9,347 bases of DNA. Source: an uncultured Bacilli bacterium. GTDB lineage: Bacteria > Bacillota_I > Bacilli_A > RF39 > UBA660. The notes under the pieces were generated by a model. It was not told the origin of the DNA and made no database searches. It was given only the letters and a program-made list of their open reading frames with translations. The translations under genes were made by a program, and so were the position numbers. Every line of letters starts with the position of its first letter. The stretch's first letter is position 1. The stretch covers positions 1 through 9,347 of the forward strand of contig CARMXJ010000049.1 in NCBI GenBank assembly GCA_949025205.1, written 5' to 3'. Positions 1-5,027 of the stretch are shown piece after piece.

Positions 1-2
1 GA

Positions 3-95
3 AAAGATATTCAAAAACTTATTTTAGAAATAAAAGAAAAAGTAAAAAAAGAGTATGATATTGATTTAGTATATGAACAAGAATTTGTAGAATAA
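3..95 (+). CDS. murB: C-terminal end of a probable MurB (UDP-N-acetylenolpyruvoylglucosamine reductase), partial
   Basis: An open frame enters from the left edge and stops at TAA 93-95, giving the last 30 residues, which begin KDIQKLILEIKEKVKKEYDI. A helix of the type 'LI..IK..V...Y.I.L..E' ending a few residues later is the usual C-terminus of MurB, the NADPH-dependent flavoenzyme that makes UDP-N-acetylmuramate for peptidoglycan. No catalytic residue lies in this fragment, so the call rests on C-terminal resemblance only. Another protein ending in an amphipathic helix cannot be excluded. The stop codon lies inside the loop of a terminator hairpin, so this gene's transcript probably ends here. 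Confidence 0.55.
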   Translation, partial: KDIQKLILEIKEKVKKEYDIDLVYEQEFVE

Positions 96-110
96 AGCTT
101 GTTCTTTTTT
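75..110 (+). terminator. Intrinsic terminator of the upstream (murB-like) gene
   Basis: GAACAAG (75-81) pairs with CTTGTTC (98-104), followed by six T (105-110). The stem starts in the last codons of the upstream gene and the stop codon is in the 16-nt loop. The T tract runs directly into the -35 box of the next promoter, so the lipoprotein gene downstream should be a separate transcription unit. The stem is only 7 bp with a large loop, so it may leak. Confidence 0.6.
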
Positions 111-111
111 G

Positions 112-141
112 TTGACAAGAAGTTCGGGGGGGGGGTATTAT
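112..141 (+). promoter_or_regulatory. Sigma-A type promoter with a poly-G spacer
   Basis: A perfect -35 TTGACA (112-117) is followed by an 18-nt spacer (118-135) and a -10 TATTAT (136-141, one change from TATAAT). The last ten bases of the spacer are all G. The start of transcription would be near 148, leaving a short leader with the ribosome binding site AAAGGAAG (157-164) before the ATG at 171. Loss of one G would give the optimal 17-nt spacer; gain or loss of two or more should weaken the promoter. Confidence 0.75.
126..135 (+). repeat. Homopolymeric G10 tract inside a promoter spacer
   Basis: Ten consecutive G occupy positions 126-135 in a region otherwise dominated by A and T. Such tracts slip during replication. 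Because this one lies exactly between the -35 and -10 boxes, a length change alters promoter spacing rather than reading frame. A TTG at 99 in frame with the lipoprotein would put the tract in coding sequence, but it has no good ribosome binding site and would bury the signal peptide, so I treat the tract as non-coding. Confidence 0.9.
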
Positions 142-170
142 ATTGGCTGATATTTGAAAGGAAGAACGAG

Positions 171-1829
171 ATGAAAATAAAAACTAAACGAAAAGGAAAA
201 TATGTAGGTGCTTTCCTATTGTCATCTTTTTTATATTTAACAGGATGTAAGGAAAATAATATAAGTATAGAAACAGAAAACAATTTTGCAAAATTTGAAA
301 GCCAATTAAGCCAGCTTCATACAATAACCGATACAGTAATAAAAATAGCTGAAGAAAATGACAATAAAGATTTTATATATTATGAAGAAAAGTTATCTGA
401 AAGAGATTTTGAAAAATATGTAGAAGAAGAATTTCAAAATATAAGCGTAATTGTTGAATATTATCATTTAGGATATTTGTACATTTCTATTAATGAAGAG
501 TATCAAGGAGATATAAATTTACCAGAAGAATTTTATACCAAGTTAAATATGTTGTTACAACAAATAAAAATAAATTCCATAGATTTTCAAAATATGGATA
601 ACCGCTTGGATTTTTCAAAAATAGATTTTTCTTCTGAGAATGTAAAGCTAAAACGAAAAGAGTTATCTTATTATAATTATAATAAAGTATTTGATTATTC
701 AAAGCTTCCAAAAGATTTTGATGCTATCTATTTTAATAATACTTCTTTAGCAGTAGTAGAAGGAGTTCTTTCTAATTGCAATGTAGAAGATACGCGTGTT
801 TATTGGGAAGAAAACATAGAAAATCAGAGTAATTTGAAATCATTCTTAGAATATTTAGTAGAAAATGATATTGCTACAAAACAGCTTCACATTAAACAAA
901 TCAATAATGGAAATTATAACGCATTAACGAGTGAAGAATGCGAATTATTAGGCAAAGTAAATGTTCCTTCTATTTATGTAGAATTAGTTGATTTTAAAAA
1001 ACCGCTTTGTTTAGATATAGCTCTAAATGATAACATCCAAGATTTTCATGTAGATGCTTATGGTTATGATGAAAATCATAGTTGTATTTTTGGAGAATTA
1101 GGGACTATTAAAGTGGAGTCAAATGCTAAAGAATTAGGTCTAGATTTCTCCTATGCTAATATTACTGAAAATACGCATTTTTCTTTGCCAGATATTGCTT
1201 GGGTAAGCTTAGGACAATTAACTTGTACAGATATTTCGGCATTTCATGAATTAAAAAATATAGAATATTTATGGTTTAAGGATTATAGTGGACCTGGACC
1301 AGAAGGAGATTTAGAAGGAGAGATCCGATATTGTAAAGACACTTCAATTGAATTGGTAGATGCAATGACTTCAGAACCTGCAGAGCTATATAGAGATTAT
1401 GAGGAAGTGCTAAAAGATTTAAAAATGTATTTTTCATTATATAAATTAAGAAAAAACTTAAATGTATCTTTGTATGAAAATGGAGAATATTATTATACTC
1501 CAAGTATTGGAGATATTGTAAATTTAGCAAGCGATGATGTTTTAGTATATGGAAATATAGAATCTTTGAAAAATCAAGAAAATGCTGTTTCTTCTTACTA
1601 TGGAACTTCTATTTTGAGATGTATTTCTGCAATTTGTATGACCAATGGTAAAGAAAATGTGGAAGTAAATAATATGGAAGATTATGAAGCGTATATTAAT
1701 GCAGGATATACTGTTATTGGTTATCAACTTGTAAATTTAAATTCAATAAATCCAGATGGTACATTAACTGGAGAGCTTCGCTGTAATAAGGATGATATAA
1801 GGCTTTTCCGAACTCCTTTTAATCGTTAA
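171..1829 (+). CDS. Large lipoprotein of unknown function under a poly-G promoter
   Basis: This is a 552-residue predicted lipoprotein. The start at 171 is chosen because AAAGGAAG lies 6 nt upstream and because it gives a proper type II signal peptide: basic MKIKTKRKGK, a hydrophobic stretch (12-23), then lipobox L23-T24-G25-C26. Cys26 would be lipidated and the rest displayed outside the membrane. The mature part is acidic, Asn/Tyr/Glu-rich, without further membrane segments. I recognise no catalytic motif or family. Two short segments resemble each other, GDLEGEIRYCKD (379-390) and GTLTGELRCNKD near the C-terminus (530-541), suggesting a repeated strand-turn module. The gene stands alone between a terminator and a long non-coding gap, and is probably controlled by its poly-G promoter. 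A surface-exposed, variably expressed role (adhesion, immune or phage interaction) is inference from that promoter only. Confidence 0.85.
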   Translation: MKIKTKRKGKYVGAFLLSSFLYLTGCKENNISIETENNFAKFESQLSQLHTITDTVIKIAEENDNKDFIYYEEKLSERDFEKYVEEEFQNISVIVEYYHLGYLYISINEEYQGDINLPEEFYTKLNMLLQQIKINSIDFQNMDNRLDFSKIDFSSENVKLKRKELSYYNYNKVFDYSKLPKDFDAIYFNNTSLAVVEGVLSNCNVEDTRVYWEENIENQSNLKSFLEYLVENDIATKQLHIKQINNGNYNALTSEECELLGKVNVPSIYVELVDFKKPLCLDIALNDNIQDFHVDAYGYDENHSCIFGELGTIKVESNAKELGLDFSYANITENTHFSLPDIAWVSLGQLTCTDISAFHELKNIEYLWFKDYSGPGPEGDLEGEIRYCKDTSIELVDAMTSEPAELYRDYEEVLKDLKMYFSLYKLRKNLNVSLYENGEYYYTPSIGDIVNLASDDVLVYGNIESLKNQENAVSSYYGTSILRCISAICMTNGKENVEVNNMEDYEAYINAGYTVIGYQLVNLNSINPDGTLTGELRCNKDDIRLFRTPFNR

Positions 1830-1883
1830 TATTTGTACGAAAATTTATATTATGTAATAGTTTTTAAAGAGTTGTAAAAAAGG

Positions 1884-1915
1884 TTGTAATAAGACACAAA
1901 ATTGTGTAATATAAT
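1884..1915 (+). promoter_or_regulatory. Promoter of a putative antitoxin small RNA
   Basis: A consensus -10 TATAAT lies at 1910-1915. The best -35 candidate, TTGTAA at 1884-1889, is 20 nt away, longer than ideal, so the -35 is uncertain. Between them is a dyad, ACACAA (1894-1899), two bases, TTGTGT (1902-1907), that could bind a regulator. It could also act as a weak hairpin ending the opposite-strand transcript. Transcription would start near 1922. Confidence 0.5.
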
Positions 1916-1923
1916 AAATGAGT

Positions 1924-1950
1924 GTTATCTAGTTAGATAACGCCGCTATT
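1924..1950 (+). repeat. Left arm of a 27-bp imperfect inverted repeat flanking the peptide gene
   Basis: Read on the + strand, this arm (beginning GTTATCTAGTTAG) matches the minus strand of 2132-2158 (beginning GTTATTTAGTTAG) at 24 positions, with two mismatches and two single-base gaps. It forms the 5' end of the predicted small RNA. Confidence 0.75.
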
Positions 1951-1954
1951 GTGT

Positions 1955-1987
1955 GACGCTATACCAATTATTTGGTTAGCGTCTTTT
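1955..1987 (+). terminator. Strong intrinsic terminator
   Basis: GACGCTA(T)ACCAA (1955-1967) pairs with TTGGTTAGCGTC (1972-1983) around a TTAT loop: 12 pairs with one bulged T at 1962, then TTTT (1984-1987). It ends the putative small RNA and would also stop read-through from the lipoprotein gene, which has no other terminator. The minus strand has the same stem but no T tract after it. Confidence 0.8.
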
Positions 1988-1989
1988 CT

Positions 1990-2076
1990 CTATATTAAGC
2001 GTAAAATAATTACGCTTAGTATAAGTATTATGATTAAAAGAAAATAAAGCATAAAATGCATAGATTCTTTGTTCAT
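1990..2076 (-). CDS. 28-residue hydrophobic membrane peptide, putative type I toxin
   Basis: A minus-strand ORF starts at ATG (2076-2074) and stops at TAG (1992-1990). A good ribosome binding site, GAGG (2088-2085), sits 8 nt upstream within GCGAGGCGAT. The peptide has a short polar N-terminus, MNKESMHFM, then an almost unbroken Leu/Ile/Val helix (about residues 10-25), and ends RLI. One short transmembrane helix with a single charged residue near the end resembles Gram-positive type I toxins and holin-like toxins (Fst, TxpA and BsrG groups), but I cannot match it to a named family. An 8-bp hairpin, TAAGCGTA/TACGCTTA (1996-2018), overlaps its last codons. It has its own promoter and faces a convergent small RNA, which supports it as a real gene. 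Alternatives are a small membrane regulator peptide or a chance ORF. Confidence 0.6.
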   Translation of the reverse strand: MNKESMHFMLYFLLIIILILSVIILRLI

Positions 2077-2131
2077 AACTATCGCCTCGCTTTCTAAACC
2101 CCCTGAATTATCAAGATGCTTATAGCAAGAA

Positions 2132-2158
2132 AATAGCAGGCGCTACTAACTAAATAAC
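2132..2158 (-). repeat. Right arm of the 27-bp imperfect inverted repeat, at the 5' end of the peptide mRNA
   Basis: On the minus strand this arm reads like the left arm at 1924-1950. The predicted peptide mRNA starts near 2160, so the arm is its extreme 5' end. In both arms the repeat begins exactly 7 bases after a TATAATA sequence, so the similarity takes in the start region of both transcripts. Within the peptide mRNA this 5' element could pair with the complement of the left arm, if transcription runs that far. Confidence 0.75.
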
Positions 2159-2166
2159 GGTGAACT

Positions 2167-2194
2167 ATTATAATAGAGAAAAGAAAGAAAGCAA
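2167..2194 (-). promoter_or_regulatory. Promoter of the membrane peptide gene
   Basis: On the minus strand, TTGCTT (2194-2189), a 16-nt spacer and TATAAT (2172-2167) form a plausible promoter with transcription starting near 2160. This leaves a leader of about 84 nt before the peptide ATG, typical of type I toxin mRNAs with structured leaders. The -10 sits in a perfect 12-bp palindrome, CTATTATAATAG (2165-2176), so a + strand TATAAT also exists here, but with no evident -35. Confidence 0.5.
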
Positions 2195-2195
2195 G

Positions 2196-2228
2196 TGAAT
2201 CGACAAAATGTTTGCTGAATCGATAAAA
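2196..2228 (+). repeat. Pair of 13-bp direct repeats upstream of the peptide promoter
   Basis: TGAATCGACAAAA (2196-2208) and TGAATCGATAAAA (2216-2228) differ by one base and are spaced 20 bp start to start, about two helical turns. They lie just upstream of the minus-strand promoter, as paired regulator sites would. No regulator can be named. Confidence 0.5.
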
Positions 2229-2235
2229 ATTTTAT

Positions 2236-2268
2236 AGAGAAGATTTCACTATCTTCTCTGTTTTATTT
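2236..2268 (+). terminator. Intrinsic terminator between the peptide locus and the AlkD-like gene
   Basis: AGAGAAGAT (2236-2244) and ATCTTCTCT (2251-2259) form a perfect 9-bp stem with loop TTCACT, followed by GTTTTATTT. It insulates the next gene from upstream + strand transcription. The T-rich tail overlaps the upstream part of that gene's promoter. Confidence 0.7.
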
Positions 2269-2270
2269 CG

Positions 2271-2279
2271 TGTTATACT
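2271..2279 (+). promoter_or_regulatory. Extended -10 promoter of a probably leaderless transcript
   Basis: TGTTATACT is an extended -10 (TG-N-TATACT). No clear -35 is seen 16-18 nt upstream, which an extended -10 can tolerate. Transcription starting 6-7 nt after the box falls on the ATG at 2286, and the sequence between (TAATAT) holds no ribosome binding site. Confidence 0.5.
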
Positions 2280-2285
2280 TAATAT

Positions 2286-3002
2286 ATGAAAGATTTAGTG
2301 TTAGATTTATGGATGGAAGAAGATTATGAAGCGTATATTTCTTTCTTAAAAAGACATGGAGATTTAAAATACAAAGCATTTCATAGTCGACTTACTACAA
2401 CAAAATATGAGATTTTAGGATTAACGGTTCCTATGCAAAGAAAAATTGCGAAAGAAATTAGCAAAGGAGATATTCTTTCTTTTTTAGCCTGTACGAAAGA
2501 TGTTTATTATGAAGAAGTTATGATTAAGGGATTTGTACTTGCTAGTATTAAAGAGAAAAAAGAACTTTTAAAATACTTTGATTCTTATGTTTCTTTGATT
2601 GATAACTGGGCGATTTGTGATGGATTTTGTAATAGTTTAAAAATTGTTACCCAAGATAAAGAATTTTGGTTTTCTTATTTTTCTAATTATTTAAAAAGTA
2701 AAGAGGAATTCCAAATTCGGGTAGCTTTGATTGTCTTTTTAAGTTTTTATGTAGTGGAGCCTTATATAGATGCTATCTTTAAATTAGTCGATACAATTGA
2801 TGTAGATATGTATTATGTCAATATGGGTATTGCTTGGCTTTTGTGTGAATGTTTTACCAAATACCGTGATAAAACGTTGCGCTATTTAGTAAAAAGTAAG
2901 GTAAATACGTTTACTTTTAATAAAACAATTAGTAAAATAAGGGATAGTTATCGTGTTACGAAAGAAGATAAAGCGTATTTAAATATGTTAAAAAGAAAAT
3001 AA
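2286..3002 (+). CDS. AlkD-like DNA alkylation repair glycosylase
   Basis: This 238-residue protein is of the DNA alkylation repair (AlkD, HEAT-like repeat) family, which removes cationic alkylated bases such as 3-methyladenine and N7-methylguanine without base flipping. Family landmarks are in place: the N-terminal 'G..VP..R.IAKEI' segment (45-58), 'YEE' (75-77), NWAICD with W108 and D112, R145 in 'QIRVAL', W184 in 'YVNMGIAWLL', and the C-terminal 'K.ISKIRDSYRV'. These match the aromatic and acidic residues of Bacillus AlkD (W109, D113, R148, W187), so activity looks preserved. Length is normal for the family. The ATG at 2286 has no Shine-Dalgarno site and lies where transcription should begin, so translation is probably leaderless. 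It is monocistronic by spacing: a terminator upstream and 102 bp to the next gene. Confidence 0.9.
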   Translation: MKDLVLDLWMEEDYEAYISFLKRHGDLKYKAFHSRLTTTKYEILGLTVPMQRKIAKEISKGDILSFLACTKDVYYEEVMIKGFVLASIKEKKELLKYFDSYVSLIDNWAICDGFCNSLKIVTQDKEFWFSYFSNYLKSKEEFQIRVALIVFLSFYVVEPYIDAIFKLVDTIDVDMYYVNMGIAWLLCECFTKYRDKTLRYLVKSKVNTFTFNKTISKIRDSYRVTKEDKAYLNMLKRK

Positions 3003-3031
3003 CTTTTGTTTGCAAAAAAATGAAAAAATAG

Positions 3032-3059
3032 AAGTTTTGCAAATGAACTTGCAAAACTT
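3032..3059. repeat. 11-bp perfect inverted repeat between the AlkD-like gene and the ATPase gene
   Basis: AAGTTTTGCAA (3032-3042) and TTGCAAAACTT (3049-3059) surround the loop ATGAAC. On the + strand it is followed by TACAAAATG, a poor terminator tail. On the minus strand it is followed by a T-rich stretch, but no minus-strand gene is seen. Another TTTGCAAA lies just upstream near 3010. It may be a weak terminator of the upstream gene, or an operator for the ATPase gene, whose promoter should lie just downstream (TATGAT at 3076-3081 is a possible -10). Confidence 0.55.
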
Positions 3060-3104
3060 TACAAAATGAAAATTGTATGATAACGTATATCTAGGTGATG
3101 CTAT

Positions 3105-4310
3105 ATGTTTTTAAGAGAAACTTATTTGAATCGGTTGATTGATGCTAAGGATACTGAATTTATAAAAGTAATTACTGGGGTAAGAAGAAGTGGTAAATCG
3201 ACTTTGCTTTTGATGTTTAAAGAATATTTATTGAAAAATAAAGTGAAAGAAGAAAATATTTTTCATATCAATTTTGAGTCAGCACAATATGATGAAATAT
3301 TAAATTACAAAGCGTTATATAATTATATAAAAGAAAAAATAGGAAAAGAAAAAGTATATTTACTATTAGATGAAGTACAAATGGTAGAACACTGGGAAAA
3401 AACTGTTAATTCATTAAATATAGACTTTGATGTAGATATCTATATTACAGGTTCCAATGCTTATTTGTTGTCTAGTGAATTATCCACTTTACTTTCAGGT
3501 AGGTATATTGAAATAAAAATGTATCCATTATCTTTTAAAGAATTTTTAGAGTTTAATCATTATGAAGAGAAAGAAAGAGAAGAAAAATTTTACGAGTATT
3601 TAAAATATGGAGGACTTCCTGCTATTACTTTAATAAAAGATAAACCGGATTTAGTTTTATCTTATTTAAATGATATTTACAATACTATCGTAAAAAAAGA
3701 TATTATAGATAGAAATGGAATTAAAGATACTGCTTTACTTGAAAATATTATTAAATATTTAGCAACAAATGTGGGAAGTAGCATTTCTTCTACAAAAATC
3801 AGCGATTATTTAAATAGTAATAAAATAGTAGAAAAATCAAATCATCAAACGATAGATAATTATTTAAATATGTTAGAAAAATCATTTATTTTGTATAAAG
3901 CAGACCGAACAGACATAAGAAATAAAACACTTTTAAAAACCTTGGGAAAATATTATATTTCAGATATTGGAATTCGAAATAGTATACTTGGATTTCGTAA
4001 TATCGATGAAGGGCATATTTTAGAAAATATCGTTTATTTGGAATTGCTAAGAAGAGGTTATAAAGTAAATATTGGAAAAACGGGAGAATATGAAGTAGAT
4101 TTCGTAGCAGAAAATCCTTATGAAATTATCTACTTTCAGGTAACAAAATCTTTAAATAGCGATAGTGTTAAAGAACGTGAATTAAGAAGCTTAGAAAGTA
4201 TTTCGGATAACTATGAAAAAATAATATTAACTATGGATAAAACAATAAATAGAGATTATAATGGAATAAAAGTTATTAATTTAGTAGATTGGTTAATTGA
4301 AAAGAAATAA
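3105..4310 (+). CDS. AAA ATPase with C-terminal DUF4143 (PD-(D/E)XK-like) domain
   Basis: This 401-residue protein has the standard two-part layout of the 'ATP-binding protein, AAA_14 plus DUF4143' family. Walker A is GVRRSGKST (25-33), Walker B is LLLDEVQ (D89, E90), and the ITGSNAYLL segment fits a sensor region. The middle part contains a winged-helix-like stretch (about 210-260). The C-terminal domain holds E307 in 'GHILEN', EVDFV (E330, D332) and QVT (345-347), a nuclease-fold signature with Gln where active enzymes usually have Glu. Start: AGGTGAT (3093-3099) precedes the ATG by 5 nt. The family is widespread and often multicopy in Firmicutes and archaea. Its function is not settled; roles in DNA or defence have been suggested from the fold. 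No partner gene is adjacent, so the context does not define its job. Confidence 0.9.
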   Translation: MFLRETYLNRLIDAKDTEFIKVITGVRRSGKSTLLLMFKEYLLKNKVKEENIFHINFESAQYDEILNYKALYNYIKEKIGKEKVYLLLDEVQMVEHWEKTVNSLNIDFDVDIYITGSNAYLLSSELSTLLSGRYIEIKMYPLSFKEFLEFNHYEEKEREEKFYEYLKYGGLPAITLIKDKPDLVLSYLNDIYNTIVKKDIIDRNGIKDTALLENIIKYLATNVGSSISSTKISDYLNSNKIVEKSNHQTIDNYLNMLEKSFILYKADRTDIRNKTLLKTLGKYYISDIGIRNSILGFRNIDEGHILENIVYLELLRRGYKVNIGKTGEYEVDFVAENPYEIIYFQVTKSLNSDSVKERELRSLESISDNYEKIILTMDKTINRDYNGIKVINLVDWLIEKK

Positions 4311-4392
4311 AGTCCTTTTGAAATTTATGTTTTTAATTTTAATGAACTAGATACTAACTGTTAAATTAAGTTGATTTAAAGAGAGGAAAATA

Positions 4393-5025
4393 ATGATGAC
4401 AGAAGAAAATTATAAGAATTTTTTAGAAAAATATGCTGTAATAAAAGAGAGGCAAAAAGCAATAAAGGAAGCAAAAGAAAATCTTATAACTTTAAAGCAA
4501 GAAAGAGAAAAGTATGAAAAAGATACTATAGTTAGAAGATATTTAGAAGTTATATCTAAAATAAAAGAAAATACTATTATCGCAAACCAAAAAGAAATAG
4601 AAGAGGATAGTATTCTGGAATTTATAGCTAATGAAAATCGTGATGAAGAAAATACCAATCGAATATTTGTTTATATGGGTTCTTATGTTGATTCAAATGA
4701 AGCAGATATTGAACATGGCCCGGGAATCGTAAGAGTGTTTGATGAAAATTATAGTTGGAGAGAGTATAAAAATATTGAGTTGAATTATGCTGTTTCTTCT
4801 ATTAATGTGGATAAAAAAGATGTAAAACAATTTGAAGAAGAAAATATAGTTCTTTATGCAGGTGATAATAATTCACAAAAATTTTATCAATTGGTAAGAA
4901 AAACTTTTTTTCAAAATTTAGTTTTATATGGACAAGAAGAAGCTGTAAGAAGGGTTTTGGAAGAATTTAAAACAACAGAAGAGTATCAAGAATTTCTATT
5001 AGGACGCTTTATGAAAAGAGGGTAA
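4393..5025 (+). CDS. Unknown 210-residue cytoplasmic protein with N-terminal coiled coil
   Basis: I do not recognise this protein. Residues 1-60 or so are Lys/Glu-rich and helical, probably a coiled coil. A more ordered segment follows, containing YMGSYVDSNEADIEHGPGI and then 'VLYAGDNNSQKFYQLVRKTFF', and the end is a charged helical region. There is no signal peptide or membrane segment, so it should be cytoplasmic. GAGAGG (4381-4386) precedes two tandem ATGs (4393 and 4396), either of which could be used. Its stop is 2 bp before the PPIase gene, so the two are almost certainly co-transcribed and translationally linked. No catalytic motif is evident. The operon position next to a folding factor and a tRNA synthetase does not give a clear function. 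Confidence 0.8.
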   Translation: MMTEENYKNFLEKYAVIKERQKAIKEAKENLITLKQEREKYEKDTIVRRYLEVISKIKENTIIANQKEIEEDSILEFIANENRDEENTNRIFVYMGSYVDSNEADIEHGPGIVRVFDENYSWREYKNIELNYAVSSINVDKKDVKQFEEENIVLYAGDNNSQKFYQLVRKTFFQNLVLYGQEEAVRRVLEEFKTTEEYQEFLLGRFMKRG

Positions 5026-5027
5026 TA

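Larger units (their letters stand above)
1922..1987 (+). ncRNA. Putative type I antitoxin RNA, about 65 nt
   Basis: No gene explains this segment, but it has a TATAAT seven bases upstream, two hairpins and a terminator. Hairpin 1 is GTTATCT, loop AGTT, AGATAAC (1924-1941). A short linker (GCCGCTATTGTGT) leads to the terminator hairpin ending at 1987. The RNA would run toward the 3' end of the minus-strand peptide gene, which stops at 1990, so a peptide mRNA continuing past its stop would be fully complementary to it. Convergent, 3'-overlapping RNAs of this size are typical of Gram-positive type I modules such as txpA/RatA and bsrG/SR4. The functional call is inference; I do not recognise the RNA sequence itself. 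Confidence 0.5.

Noticed and set aside
99..170. TTG start extending the lipoprotein through the poly-G tract, making it a translational contingency locus
   Set aside because: No ribosome binding site; the extension would place 24 residues before the signal peptide and cover a near-consensus promoter.
1924..2158. Insertion-sequence or MITE reading of the 27-bp inverted repeats
   Set aside because: No transposase, no target-site duplication visible at the outer edges, and the arms fit transcript 5' ends better. Kept only as an alternative in the findings.
4311..4392. Possible promoter (TTGAAA near 4318) and a small TTAAAT/ATTTAA inverted repeat before the 210-residue protein gene
   Set aside because: No -10 at acceptable spacing and a stem too short and AT-rich to be meaningful; the operon promoter could not be placed.
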